Shown piece after piece: positions 15,601 to 31,948 of a DNA stretch of 64,000 nt. The translations under genes were made by a program, and so were the position numbers. Every line of letters begins with the position of its first letter. Position 1 is the first letter of the stretch. The stretch comes from Ptiloglossa arizonensis. Taxonomy: Eukaryota > Arthropoda > Insecta > Hymenoptera > Colletidae. The DNA lies in contig NW_027478595.1 of assembly GCF_051014685.1 (NCBI RefSeq), positions 806,001 to 870,000 on the forward strand, in the 5' to 3' direction. The notes beneath the pieces were generated by a model that searched no databases, was not told the origin of the DNA, and saw only the letters and a list, made by a program, of their open reading frames with translations.

Positions 15601-17521
15601 CGTATAACGTATAACGTATAACGTATAACGTATAACGTATAACGTATAACGTATGTCGTATAACGTATTACGTATAACGTATAACGTATAACGTATAACG
15701 TATAACGTATAACGTATAACGTATAACGTATAACGTATAACGTATAACGTATAACGTATAACGTATAACGTATAACGTATAACGTATAACGTATAACGTA
15801 TAACGTATAACGTATAACGTATAACGTATAACGTATAACGTATAACGTATAACGTATAACGTATAACGTACAACGTATAACGTACAACGTATAACGTATA
15901 ACGTATATCCTATAACGCATAACGTATAACGCATAACGTATAACGTATAACGTATAACGTATAACGTATAACGTATAACGTATAACGTATAACGTATAAC
16001 GTATAACGTATAACGTATAACGTATAACGTATAACGTACAACGTATAACGTATAACGTATAACGTATAACGTATATCCTATAACGCATAACGTATAACGT
16101 ATAACGTATAACGTATAACGTATAACGTATAACGTATAACGTATAACGTATAACGTATAACGTATAACGTATATCGTATAACGTATACAGTATAACGTAT
16201 AACGTATAACGTGTAACGTATAACGTATAACGTATAACGTATAACGTATAACGTATAACGTATAACGTATAACGTATAACGTATAACGTATAACGTATGG
16301 CGTATAACGTATAACGTTTAACGTATACTGTATAACGAATAACGTATAACGTATATCGCATGACGTATAACATATAACGTATAACGTATAACGTATAACG
16401 TACAACGTATAACGTATAACGTATAACGTATAACGTATAACGTATAACGTATAACGTATAACGTACAACGTTTAACGTATAACGTATAACGTATAACGTA
16501 TAACGTGTAACGTATAACGTATAACGTATAACGTATAACGTATAACGTATAACCTATAACGTATAACGTATAACGTAGAACGTATAACGTACAACGTATA
16601 ACGTATAACGTATAACGTGTAACGTATAACGTATAACGTATAACGTATAACGTATAACGTATAACGTATAGCGTGTAACGTATAACGTATATCGTATAAC
16701 GTATAACGTACAACGTTTAACGTATAACGTATAACGTATAACGTATAACGTATAACGTATAACGTATATCGTACAACGTTCAACGTATAACGTATAATGT
16801 ACAACGTATAACGCATAACGTATAACGTATAAGGTATAACGTATAACGTATAACGTATAACGTATAACGTATAACGTATAACGTATAACGTATAACGTAT
16901 AACGTATAACGTATAACGTATAACGTATAACGTATAACGTATAACGTATAACGTATAACGTATAACGTATAACGTATAACGTATAACGTATAACGTATAA
17001 CGTATATCGTACAACGTTCAACGTATAACGTATAATGTACAACGTATAACGTATAACGTATAACGTATAACGTATAACGTATAACGTATAACGTATAACG
17101 TATAACGTATAACGTATAACGTATAACGTATAACGTATAACGTATAACGTATAACGTATAACGTATAACGTATAACGTATAACGTATAACGTATAACGTA
17201 TAACGTATAACGTATAACGTATAACGTATAACGTACAACGTTTAACGTATAACGTATAACGTAGAACGTATAACGTATAACGTATAACGTATAACGTATG
17301 ACGTATAACGTATAACGTACAACGTTTAACGTATAATGTATAACGTAGAACGTATAACGTACAACGTATAACGTATAACGTATAACGTACAACGTACAAC
17401 GTATAACGTATAACGTATATCCTATAACGCATAACGTATAAGGTATAACGTATAACGTATAACGTATAACGAATAACGTATAACGTATAACGTATAACGT
17501 ATGTCGTATAACGTATTACGT
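12629..17521 (+). repeat. Segmental duplication A, copy 1 (~4.9 kb)
   Basis: This stretch is repeated at 17851-23009. The offset is 5,222 bases from 12629 to 15547, 5,460 from 15569 to about 17234, and 5,488 from 17235 to 17521. All are multiples of 7. Checked anchors include the A4T unit at 12629, the C-lost-to-T unit at 15261 (ataactt), T2A units at 15338, 15415, 15464, 15478, 15527 and 15541, and the A3G+A4T and A3T units at 17501 and 17515. Between 15547 and 15569 this copy has only three canonical units where copy 2 has 259 bases. One local difference lies at 14654-14668, where G6C and T7C units replace canonical ones. Confidence 0.88.
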
Positions 17522-17850
17522 ATAACGTATAACGTATAACGTATAACGTATAACGTATAACGTATAACGTATAACGTATAACGTATAACGTATAACGTAT
17601 AACGTATAACGTATAACGTATAACGTATAACGTATAACGTATAACGTATAACGTATAACGTATAACGTATAACGTATAACGTATAACGTACAACGTTTAA
17701 CGTATAACGTATAACGTAGAACGTATAACGTATAACGTATAACGTATAACGTATGACGTATAACGTATAACGTACAACGTTTAACGTATAATGTATAACG
17801 TAGAACGTATAACGTATAACGTATAACGTATAACGTATAACGTATAACGT

Positions 17851-20800
17851 ATATCGTATAACGTATAACGTACAACGTTTAACGTATAACGTATAACGTA
17901 TAACGTATAACGTGTAACGTATAACGTATAACGTATAACGTATAACGTATAACGTATAACCTATAACGTATAACGTATAACGTAGAACGTATAACGTACA
18001 ACGTATAACGTATAACGTATAACGTGTAACGTATAACGTATAACGTATAACGTATAACGTATAACGTATAACGTATAACGTATAACGTATAACGTATAAC
18101 GTATAACGTATAACGTATAACGTATGGCGTATAACGTATAACGTATAACGTATAACGTCCAACGTATAACGTATAACGTATAACGCATAACGAATAACGT
18201 ATAACGTATATCGCATGACGTATAACATATAACGTATAACGTATAACGTATAACGTACAACGTATAACGTATAACGTATATCCTATAACGCATAACGTAT
18301 AACGCATAACGTATAACGTATAACGTATAACGTATAACGTATAACGTATAACGTATGACGTATAACGTATAACGTATAACGTATGACGTATAACGTATAA
18401 CGTATAACGTATAACGTATAACGTATACAGTATAACGTATAACGTATAACGTGTAACGTATAACGTATATCGTATAACGTATAACGTACAACGTTTAACG
18501 TATAACGTATAACGTATAACGTATAACGTATAACGTATAACGTATAACGTATAACGTATAACGTATAACGTATAACGTATAACGTATAACGTATAACGTA
18601 TAGCGTGTAACGTATAACGTATATCGTATAACGTATAACGTACAACGTTTAACGTATAACGTATAACGTATAACGTATAACGTATAACGTATAACGTATA
18701 ACGTATATCGTACAACGTTCAACGTATAACGTATAATGTACAACGTATAACGTATAACGTATAACGTATAAGGTATAACGTTTAACGTATAACGTATAAC
18801 GTATAACGTATAACGTATAACGTATAACGTATATCGTACAACGTTCAACGTATAACGTATAATGTACAACGTATAACGTATAACGTATAATGTATAAGGT
18901 ATAACGTATAACGTATAACGTATAACGTATAACGTATAACGTATAACGTATAACGTACAACGTATAACGTATAACGTATATCCTATAACGCATAACGTAT
19001 AACGTATAACGTATAACGTATAACGTATAACGTATAACGTATAACGTATAACGTACAACGTTTAACGTATAACGTATAACGTAGAACGTATAACGTATAA
19101 CGTATAATGTATAACGTATGACGTATAACGTATAACGTACAACGTTTAACGTATAATGTATAACGTAGAACGTATAACGTACAACGTATAACGTATAACG
19201 TATAACGTACAACGTACAACGTATAACGTATAACGTATATCCTATAACGCATAACGTATAAGGTATAACGTATAACGTATAACGTATAACGTATAACGTA
19301 TAACGTATAACGTATAACGTATGTCGTATAACGTATTACGTATAACGTATAACGTATAACGTATAACGTATAACGTATAACGTATAACGTATAACGTATA
19401 ACGTATAACGTGTAACGTATAACGTATAACGTATAACGTATAACGTATAACGTATAACGTATAACGTATAACGTATAACGTACAACGTATAACGTACAAC
19501 GTATAACGTACAACGTATATCCTATAACGCATAACGTATAACGCATAACGTATAACGTATAACGTATAACGTATAACGTATAACGTATAACGTATAACGT
19601 ATAACGTATAACGTATAACGTATAACGTATACAGTATAACGTATAACGTATAACGTGTAACGTATAACGTGTAACGTATAACGTATAACGTATAACGTAT
19701 AACGTATAACGTATAACGTATAACGTATAACGTATAACGTATAACGTATAACGTATAACGTATAACGTATAACGTATAACGTATAACGTATAACGTATAA
19801 CGTATAACGTATAACGTATAACGTACAACGTATAACGTATAACGTATAACGTATAACGTATATCCTATAACGCATAACGTATAACGTATAACGTATAACG
19901 TATAACGTATAACGTATAACGTATAACGTATAACGTATAACGTATAACGTATAACGTATAACGTATAACGTATAACGTATAACGTATAACGTATACAGTA
20001 TAACGTATAACGTATAACGTGTAACGTATAACGTATAACGTATAACGTATAACGTATAACGTATAACGTATAACGTATAACGTATAACGTATAACGTATA
20101 ACGTATGGCGTATAACGTATAACGTTTAACGTATACCGTATAACGAATAACGTATAACGTATATCGCATGACGTATAACATATAACGTATAACGTATAAC
20201 GTATAACGTACAACGTATAACGTATAACGTATAACGTATAACGTATAACGTATAACGTATAACGTATAACGTATAACGTATAACGTATAACGTATAGCGT
20301 ATAGCGTATAACGTATAACGTATAACGTATAACGTACAACGTCTAACGTATAACGTATAACGTATAACGTATAACGTACAACGTATAACGTATAACGTAT
20401 AACGTATAACGTATAACGTATAACGTATAACGTATAACGTATAACGTATAACGTATAACGTATAACGTATATCGTATAACGTATAACTTACAACGTTTAA
20501 CGTATAACGTATAACGTATAACGTATAACGTATAACGTATAACGTATAACGTATAACGTAAAACGTATAACGTATAACGTATAACGTATAACGTATAACG
20601 TATAACGTATAACGTATAACGTATAACGTATAACGTAAAACGTATAACGTATAACGTATAACGTATAACGTATAACGTATAACGTAAAACGTATAACGTA
20701 AAACGTATAACGTATAACGTATAACGTATAACGTATAACGTATAACGTAAAACGTATAACGTAAAACGTATAACGTATAACGTATAACGTATAACGTATA

Positions 20801-23009
20801 ACGTATAACGTATAACGTAAAACGTATAACGTATAACGTATAACGTATAACGTATAACGTATAACGTATAACGTATAACGTATAACGTATAACGTATAAC
20901 GTATAACGTATAACGCATAACGTATAACGTATAACGTATAACGTATAACGTATAACGTATAACGTACAACGTTTAACGTATAACGTATAACGTATAACGT
21001 ACAACGTACAACGTATAACGTATAACGTATATCCTATAACGCATAACGTATAAGGTATAACGTATAACGTATAACGTATAACGTATAACGTATAACGTAT
21101 AACGTATAACGTATGTCGTATAACGTATTACGTATAACGTATAACGTATAACGTATAACGTATAACGTATAACGTATAACGTATAACGTATAACGTATAA
21201 CGTATAACGTATAACGTATAACGTATAACGTATAACGTATAACGTATAACGTATAACGTATAACGTATAACGTATAACGTATAACGTATAACGTATAACG
21301 TATAACGTATAACGTATAACGTATAACGTACAACGTATAACGTACAACGTATAACGTATAACGTATATCCTATAACGCATAACGTATAACGCATAACGTA
21401 TAACGTATAACGTATAACGTATAACGTATAACGTATAACGTATAACGTATAACGTATAACGTATAACGTATAACGTATAACGTATAACGTATAACGTACA
21501 ACGTATAACGTATAACGTATAACGTATAACGTATATCCTATAACGCATAACGTATAACGTATAACGTATAACGTATAACGTATAACGTATAACGTATAAC
21601 GTATAACGTATAACGTATAACGTATAACGTATATCGTATAACGTATACAGTATAACGTATAACGTATAACGTGTAACGTATAACGTATAACGTATAACGT
21701 ATAACGTATAACGTATAACGTATAACGTATAACGTATAACGTATAACGTATAACGTATGGCGTATAACGTATAACGTTTAACGTATACTGTATAACGAAT
21801 AACGTATAACGTATATCGCATGACGTATAACATATAACGTATAACGTATAACGTATAACGTACAACGTATAACGTATAACGTATAACGTATAACGTATAA
21901 CGTATAACGTATAACGTATAACGTACAACGTTTAACGTATAACGTATAACGTATAACGTATAACGTGTAACGTATAACGTATAACGTATAACGTATAACG
22001 TATAACGTATAACCTATAACGTATAACGTATAACGTAGAACGTATAACGTACAACGTATAACGTATAACGTATAACGTGTAACGTATAACGTATAACGTA
22101 TAACGTATAACGTATAACGTATAACGTATAGCGTGTAACGTATAACGTATATCGTATAACGTATAACGTACAACGTTTAACGTATAACGTATAACGTATA
22201 ACGTATAACGTATAACGTATAACGTATATCGTACAACGTTCAACGTATAACGTATAATGTACAACGTATAACGCATAACGTATAACGTATAAGGTATAAC
22301 GTATAACGTATAACGTATAACGTATAACGTATAACGTATAACGTATAACGTATAACGTATAACGTATAACGTATAACGTATAACGTATAACGTATAACGT
22401 ATAACGTATAACGTATAACGTATAACGTATAACGTATAACGTATAACGTATAACGTATAACGTATATCGTACAACGTTCAACGTATAACGTATAATGTAC
22501 AACGTATAACGTATAACGTATAACGTATAACGTATAACGTATAACGTATAACGTATAACGTATAACGTATAACGTATAACGTATAACGTATAACGTATAA
22601 CGTATAACGTATAACGTATAACGTATAACGTATAACGTATAACGTATAACGTATAACGTATAACGTATAACGTATAACGTATAACGTATAACGTATAACG
22701 TATAACGTATAACGTATAACGTACAACGTTTAACGTATAACGTATAACGTAGAACGTATAACGTATAACGTATAACGTATAACGTATGACGTATAACGTA
22801 TAACGTACAACGTTTAACGTATAATGTATAACGTAGAACGTATAACGTACAACGTATAACGTATAACGTATAACGTACAACGTACAACGTATAACGTATA
22901 ACGTATATCCTATAACGCATAACGTATAAGGTATAACGTATAACGTATAACGTATAACGAATAACGTATAACGTATAACGTATAACGTATGTCGTATAAC
23001 GTATTACGT
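17851..23009 (+). repeat. Segmental duplication A, copy 2 (~5.2 kb)
   Basis: This is the second copy of 12629-17521, lying almost directly after it (the gap 17522-17850 is other mosaic satellite). It carries 238 extra bases (34 units) between 20770 and 21029 and four extra units before 22723. The left breakpoint lies in 17809-17850, because a T2G unit at 17802 has no partner. The right breakpoint lies in 23010-23134, where T2C units at 23135 and 23149 are unmatched. Confidence 0.88.
20770..21028 (+). repeat. Segment present in duplication A copy 2, absent from copy 1
   Basis: These 259 bases stand where copy 1 has 21 (15548-15568). They include a T2A unit at 20819, a T7C unit, a T2C/A1T pair at 20965/20972 and paired T2C at 21001/21008. 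The same order (T2A, T7C, T2C/A1T, paired T2C, A4T+G6C) is seen independently at about 24417-24635, so a deletion in copy 1 is more likely than an insertion here. Confidence 0.75.
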
Positions 23010-26000
23010 ATAACGTATAACGTATAACGTATAACGTATAACGTATAACGTATAACGTATAACGTATAACGTATAACGTATAACGTATAACGTATAACGT
23101 ATAACGTATAACGTATAACGTATAACGTATAACGTACAACGTATAACGTACAACGTATAACGTATAACGTATATCCTATAACGCATAACGTATAACGCAT
23201 AACGTATAACGTATAACGTATAACGTATAACGTATAACGTATAACGTATAACGTATAACGTATAACGTATAACGTATAACGTATACAGTATAACGTATAA
23301 CGTATAACGTGTAACGTATAACGTATAACGTATAACGTATAACGTATAACGTATAACGTATAACGTATAACGTATAACGTATAACGTATAACGTATAACG
23401 TATAACGTATAACGTATAACGTATAACGTATAACGTATAACGTATAACGTATAACGTAGAACGTACAACGTACAACGTATAACGTATAACGTATAACGTA
23501 TAACGTATATCCTATAACGCATAACGTATAACGTATAACGTATAACGTATAACGTATAACGTATAACGTATAACGTATAACGTATAACGTATAACGTATA
23601 ACGTATAACGTATAACGTATACAGTATAACGTATAACGTATAACGTGTAACGTATAACGTATAACGTATAACGTATAACGTATAACGTATAACGTATAAC
23701 GTATAACGTATAACGTATAACGTATAACGTATGGCGTATAACGTATAACGTTTAACGTATACCGTATAACGAATAACGTATAACGTATATCGCATGACGT
23801 ATAACATATAACGTATAACGTATAACGTATAACGTACAACGTATAACGTATAACGTATAACGTATAACGTATAACGTATAACGTATAACGTATAACGTAT
23901 AACGTATAACGTATAACGTATAACGTATAGCGTATAGCGTATAACGTATAACGTATAACGTATAACGTACAACGTCTAACGTATAACGTATAACGTATAA
24001 CGTATAACGTACAACGTATAACGTATAACGTATAACGTATAACGTATAACGTATAACGTATAACGTATAACGTATAACGTATAACGTATAACGTATATCG
24101 TATAACGTATAACGTATAACGTATAACGTATAACGTATAACGTAAAACGTACAACGTATAACGTATAACGTATATCCTATAACGCATAACGTATAACGTA
24201 TAACGTATAACGTACAACGTATAACGTATAACGTATAACGTATAACGTATAACGTATAACGTAAAACGTATAACGTAAAACGTATAACGTATAACGTATA
24301 ACGTATAACGTATAACGTATAACGTAAAACGTATAACGTAAAACGTATAACGTATAACGTATAACGTATAACGTATAACGTATAACGTATAACGTATAAC
24401 GTATAACGTATAACGTAAAACGTATAACGTATAACGTATAACGTATAACGTATAACGTATAACGTATAACGTATAACGTATAACGTATAACGTATAACGT
24501 ATAACGTATAACGCATAATGTATAACGTATAACGTATAACGTATAACGTATAACGTATAACGTACAACGTTTAACGTATAACGTATAACGTATAACGTAC
24601 AACGTACAACGTATAACGTATAACGTATATCCTATAACGCATAACGTATAAGGTATAACGTATAACGTATAACGTATAACGTATAACGTATAACGTATAA
24701 CGTATAACGTATGTCGTATAACGTATTACGTATAACGTATAACGTATAACGTATAACGTGTAACGTATAACGTATAACGTATAACGTACAACGTATAACG
24801 TATAACGTATAACGTATAACGTATAACGTAAAACGTATAACGTAAAACGTATAACGTATAACGTATAACGTATAACGTATAACGTATAACGTAAAACGTA
24901 TAACGTAAAACGTATAACGTATAACGTATAACGTATAACGTATAACGTATAACGTATAACGTATAACGTATAACGTATAACGTATAACGTAAAACGTATA
25001 ACGTATAACGTATAACGTATAACGTATAACGTATAACGTATAACGTATAACGTATAACGTATAACGTATAACGTATAACGTATAACGCATAACGTATAAC
25101 GTATAACGTATAACGTATAACGTATAACGTATAACGTACAACGTTTAACGTATAACGTATAACGTATAACGTACAACGTACAACGTATAACGTATAACGT
25201 ATATCCTATAACGCATAACGTATAAGGTATAACGTATAACGTATAACGTATAACGTATAACGTATAACGTATAACGTATAACGTATAACGTATAACGTAT
25301 GTCGTATAACGTATTACGTATAACGTATAACGTATAACGTATAACGTATAACGTATAACGTATAACGTATAACGTATAACGTATAACGTATAACGTATAA
25401 CGTATAACGTATAACGTATAACGTATAACGTATAACGTATAACGTATAACGTATAACGTATAACGTATAACGTATAACGTATAACGTATAACGTATAACG
25501 TACAACGTATAACGTACAACGTATAACGTATAACGTATATCCTATAACGCATAACGTATAACGCATAACGTATAACGTATAACGTATAACGTATAACGTA
25601 TAACGTATAACGTATAACGTATAACGTATAACGTATAACGTATAACGTATAACGTATAACGTATAACGTACAACGTATAACGTATAACGTATAACGTATA
25701 ACGTATATCCTATAACGCATAACGTATAACGTATAACGTATAACGTATAACGTATAACGTATAACGTATAACGTATAACGTATAACGTATAACGTATAAC
25801 GTATAACGTATAACGTATAACGTATACAGTATAACGTATAACGTATAACGTGTAACGTATAACGTATAACGTATAACGTATAACGTATAACGTATAACGT
25901 ATAACGTATAACGTATAACGTATAACGTATAACGTATGGCGTATAACGTATAACGTTTAACGTATACTGTATAACGAATAACGTATAACGTATATCGCAT

Positions 26001-28434
26001 GACGTATAACGTATAACGTATAACGTATAACGTACAACGTATAACGTATAACGTATAACGTATAACGTATAACGTATAACGTATAACGTATAACGTACAA
26101 CGTTTAACGTATAACGTATAACGTATAACGTATAACGTGTAACGTATAACGTATAACGTATAACGTATAACGTATAACGTATAACCTATAACGTATAACG
26201 TATAACGTAGAACGTATAACGTACAACGTATAACGTATAACGTATAACGTGTAACGTATAACGTATAACGTATAACGTATAACGTATACAGTATAACGTA
26301 TAACGTATAACGTGTAACGTATAACGTATAACGTATAACGTATAACGTATAACGTATAACGTATAACGTATAACGTATAACGTATAACGTATAACGTATG
26401 GCGTATAACGTATAACGTTTAACGTATACCGTATAACGAATAACGTATAACGTATATCGCATGACCTATAACATATAACGTATAACGTATAACGTATAAC
26501 GTACAACGTATAACGTATAACGTATAACGTATAACGTATAACGTATAACGTATAACGTATAACGTATAACGTATAACGTATAACGTATAACGTATAGCGT
26601 ATAGCGTATAACGTATAACGTATAACGTATAACGTACAACGTCTAACGTATAACGTATAACGTATAACGTATAACGTACAACGTATAACGTATAACGTAT
26701 AACGTATAACGTATAACGTATAACGTATAACGTATAACGTATAACGTATAACGTATAACGTATATCGTATAACGTATAACTTACAACGTTTAACGTATAA
26801 CGTATAACGTATAACGTATAACGTATAACGTATAACGTATAACGTAAAACGTACAACGTATAACGTACAACGTATAACGTATAACGTATATCCTATAACG
26901 CATAACGTATAACGTATAACGTATAACGTACAACGTATAACGTATAACGTATAACGTATAACGTATAACGTATAACGTAAAACGTATAACGCATAACGTA
27001 TAACGTATAACGTATAACGTATAACGTATAACGTATAACGTACAACGTTTAACGTATAACGTATAACGTATAACGTATAACGTATAACGTATAACGTATA
27101 ACGTATATCCTATAACGCATAACGTATAAGGTATAACGTATAACGTATAACGTATAACGTATAACGTATAACGTATAACGTATAACGTATAACGTATAAC
27201 GCATAACGTATAACGTATAACGTATAACGTATAACGTATAACGTATAACGTACAACGTTTAACGTATAACGTATAACGTAGAACGTATAACGTATAACGT
27301 ATAACGTATAACGTATAACGTATGACGTATAACGTATAACGTATAACGTATGACGTATAACGTATAACGTATAACGTATAACGTATAACGTATACAGTAT
27401 AACGTATAACGTATAACGTGTAACGTATAACGTATATCGTATAACGTATAACGTACAACGTTTAACGTATAACGTAGAACGTAGAACGTATAACGTATAA
27501 CGTATAACGTATAACGTATGACGTATAACGTATAACGTGTAACGTATAACGTATAACGTATAACGTATAACGTATAACGTATAACCTATAACGTATAACG
27601 TATAACGTAGAACGTATAACGTACAACGTATAACGTATAACGTACAACGTATAACGTATAACGTATATCCTATAACGCGTAACGTATAACGTATAACGTG
27701 AAACGTATAACGTATAACGTATAACGTATAACGTATAACGAATAACGTATAACGTATAACGTATACAGTATAACGTATAACGTATAACGTGTAACGTATA
27801 ACGTATATCGTATAACGTATAACGTACAACGTTTAACGTATAACGTATAACGTATAACGTATAACGTATAACGTATAACGTATACAGTATAACGTATAAC
27901 GTATAACGTGTAACGTATAACGTATAACGTATAACGTATAACGTATAAAGTATAACCTATAACGTATAACGTATAACGTAGAACGTATAACGTACAACGT
28001 ATAACGTATAACGTACAACGTATAACGTATAACGTATATCCTATAACGCGTAACGTATAACGTATAACGTGAAACGTATAACGTATAACGTATAACGTAT
28101 AACGTATAACGAATAACGTATAACGTATAACGTATAACGTACAACGTTTAACGTATAACGTATAACGTAGAACGTATAACGTATAACGTATAACGTATAA
28201 CGTATGACGTATAACGTATAACGTATAACGTATAACGTATAACGTATACAGTATAACGTATAACGTATAACGTGTAACGTATAACGTATAACGTATAACG
28301 TATAACGTATAACGTATAACGTATAACGTATAACGTATAACGTATAACGTATAACGTATGGCGTATAACGTATAACGTATAACGTATAACGTACAACGTT
28401 TAACGTATACCGTATAACGAATAACGTATAACGT
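23010..28434 (+). repeat. Mosaic satellite region with T2A clusters, no gene
   Basis: Canonical and variant units only. T2A units, often in pairs 14 bases apart, cluster at 24144-24423 and 24830-24997. A rare A1G+T2A unit (GAAACGT) occurs at 27700 and again at 28071, each time 35 bases after an A4T+G6C unit. A C5A unit at 27945 makes TATAAAG. The A4T+T7C marker lies at 23787, 25992 and 26454; the copy at 25992 lacks the usual G6A unit after it. Confidence 0.8.
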
Positions 28435-28952
28435 ATATCGCATGACGTATAACATATAACGTATAACGTATAACGTATAACGTACAACGTATAACGTATA
28501 ACGTATATCCTATAACGCATAGCGTATAACGTATAACGTATAACGTATAACGTATAACGTATAACGTATAACGTATAACGTATAACGTATATCGTATAAC
28601 GTATCACGTACAACGTTTAACGTATAACGTATAACGTATAACGTATAACGTGTAACGTATAACGTATAACGTATAACGTATAACGTATAACGTATAACCT
28701 ATAACGTATAACGTATAACGTATAACGTATACAGTATAACGTATAACGTATAACGTGTAACGTATAACGTATATCGTATAACGTATAACGTACAACGTTT
28801 AACGTATAACGTATAACGTAGAACGTATAACGTATAACGTATAACGTATAACGTATAACGTATAACGTATAACGTATAACGTATAACGTATAACGTATAG
28901 CGTGTAACGTATAACGTATATCGTATAACGTATAACGTACAACGTTTAACGT
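28435..28952 (+). repeat. Block E, short copy
   Basis: It shares the A4T+T7C marker (28435), the rare A3C unit (28603), and the A4G unit at 28898 with 29898, 30073 and 30368 at an offset of 1,463 and then 1,470 bases. It parts from the other copies after the T2C/A1T pair near 28939. Confidence 0.75.
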
Positions 28953-29106
28953 ATAACGTATAACGTATAACGTATAACGTATAACGTATAAGGTATAACG
29001 TATAACGTATAACGTATAACGTATAACGTACAACGTTTAACGTATACTGTATAACGTATAACGTATAACGTACAACGTTTAACGTATAACGAATAACGTA
29101 TAACGT

Positions 29107-30667
29107 ATATCGCATGACGTATAACATATAACGTATAACGTATAACGTATAACGTACAACGTATAACGTATAACGTATAACGTATAACGTATAACGTATA
29201 ACGTATAACGTATAACGTATAACGTATAACGTATAACGTATAACGTATAACGTATAACGTATAACGTATAGCGTATAGCGTATAACGTATAACGTATAAC
29301 GTATAACGTACAACGTCTAACGTATAACGTATAACGTATAACGTATAACGTACAACGTATAACGTATAACGTATAACGTATAACGTATAACGTATAACGT
29401 ATAACGTATAACGTATATCGTATAACGTATAACGTATATCGTATAACGTATAACTTACAACGTTTAACGTATAACGTATAACGTATAACGTATAACGTAT
29501 AACGTATAACGTAAAACGTACAACGTATAACGTATAACGTATATCCTATAACGCATAACGTATAACGTATAACGTATAACGTACAACGTATAACGTATAA
29601 CGTATAACGTATAACGTATAACGTAAAACGTATAACGTAAAACGTATAACGTATAACGTATAACGTATAACGTATAACGTATAACGTAAAACGTATAACG
29701 TAAAACGTATAACGTATAACGTATAACGTATAACGTATAACGTATAACGTATAACGTATAACGTATAACGTATAACGTAAAACGTATAACGTATAACGTA
29801 TAACGTATAACGTATAACGTATAAAGTATAACGTATAACGTATAACGTATAACGTACAACGTTTAACGTATACCGTATAACGAATAACGTATAACGTATA
29901 TCGCATGACGTATAACATATAACGTATAACGTATAACGTATAACGTACAACGTATAACGTATAACGTATATCCTATAACGCATAGCGTATAACGTATAAC
30001 GTATAACGTATAACGTATAACGTATAACGTATAACGTATAACGTATAACGTATAACGTATATCGTATAACGTATCACGTACAACGTTTAACGTATAACGT
30101 ATAACGTATAACGTATAACGTGTAACGTATAACGTATAACGTATAACGTATAACGTATAACGTATAACCTATAACGTATAACGTATAACGTATAACGTAT
30201 ACAGTATAACGTATAACGTATAACGTGTAACGTATAACGTATATCGTATAACGTATAACGTACAACGTTTAACGTATAACGTATAACGTAGAACGTATAA
30301 CGTATAACGTATAACGTATAACGTATAACGTATAACGTATAACGTATAACGTATAACGTATAACGTATAGCGTGTAACGTATAACGTATATCGTATAACG
30401 TATAACGTACAACGTTTAACGTATAACGTATAACGTATAACGTATAACGTATAACGTATAACGTATAACGTATAACGTATATCGTACAACGTTCAACGTA
30501 TAACGTATAATGTACAACGTATAACGTATAACGTATAACGTATAAGGTATAACGTATAACGTATAACGTATAACGTATAACGTAAAACGTTTAACGTATA
30601 CTGTATAACGTAGAACGTATAACGTACAACGTATAACGTATAACGTATAACGTACAACGTACAACGT
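29107..30667 (+). repeat. Block E, long copy 1
   Basis: It is repeated at 31949-33495 at an offset of 2,842, then 2,835, then 2,828 bases (one-unit steps). Anchors are A4T+T7C at 29107, the A4G pair at 29268/29275, A1C at 29317, T2A at 29513, A4T+T7C at 29898, A3C at 30073 and paired T2C at 30654/30661. Its second half also contains the short-copy haplotype of 28435-28952. A C5A unit at 29821 gives TATAAAG. Confidence 0.82.
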
Positions 30668-31948
30668 ATAACGTATAACGTATAACGTATAACGTATAAC
30701 GTATAACGTATAACGTATAACGTATAACGTATAACGTATGTCGTATAACGTATTACGTATAACGTATAACGTATAACGTATAACGTATAACGTATAACGT
30801 ATAACGTATAACGTATAACGTATAACGTATAACGTATAACGTATAACGTATAACGTATAACGTATAACGTATAACGTATAACGTATAACGTATAACGTAT
30901 AAGGTATAACGTATAACGTATAACGTATAACGTATAACGTATAACGTATAACGTATACAGTATAACGTATAACGTATAACGTGTAACGTATAACGTATAA
31001 CGTATAACGTATAACGTATAACGTATAACGTATAACGTATAACGTATAACGTATAACGTATAACGTATAACGTATAACGTATAACGTATAACGTATAACG
31101 TATAACGTACAACGTATAACGTATAACGTATAACGTATAACGTATATCCTATAACGCATAACGTATAACGTATAACGTATAACGTATAACGTATAACGTA
31201 TAACGTATAACGTATAACGTATAACGTATAACGTATAACGTATAACGTATAACGTATAACGTATAACGTATAACGTATAACGTATAACGTATAACGTATA
31301 ACGTATAACGTACAACGTATAACGTACAACGTATAACGTATAACGTATATCCTATAACGCATAACGTATAACGCATAACGTATAACGTATAACGTATAAC
31401 GTATAACGTATAACGTATAACGTATAAGGTATAACGTATAACGTATAACGTATAACGTATAACGTATAACGTATAACGTATAACGTATAACGTATATCGT
31501 ACAACGTTCAACGTATAACGTATAACGTATAACGTATAACGTATAACGTATAACGTATAACGTATAACGTATAACGTATAACGTATAACGTATAACGTAT
31601 AACGTATAACGTATAACGTATAACGTATAACGTACAACGTATAACGTATAACGTATAACGTATAACGTATATCCTATAACGCATAACGTATAACGTATAA
31701 CGTATAACGTATAACGTATAACGTATAACGTATAACGTATAACGTATAACGTATAACGTATAACGTATAACGTATAACGTATACAGTATAACGTATAACG
31801 TATAACGTGTAACGTATAACGTATAACGTATAACGTATAACGTATAACGTATAACGTATAACGTATAACGTATAACGTATAACGTATAACGTATGGCGTA
31901 TAACGTATAACGTTTAACGTATACCGTATAACGAATAACGTATAACGT
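30668..31948 (+). repeat. Mosaic satellite between block E copies
   Basis: Canonical runs with sparse variant units (A3G+A4T near 30738, A4C+C5A, A4T+G6C followed by T7C). No gene or other element is visible. Confidence 0.75.
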
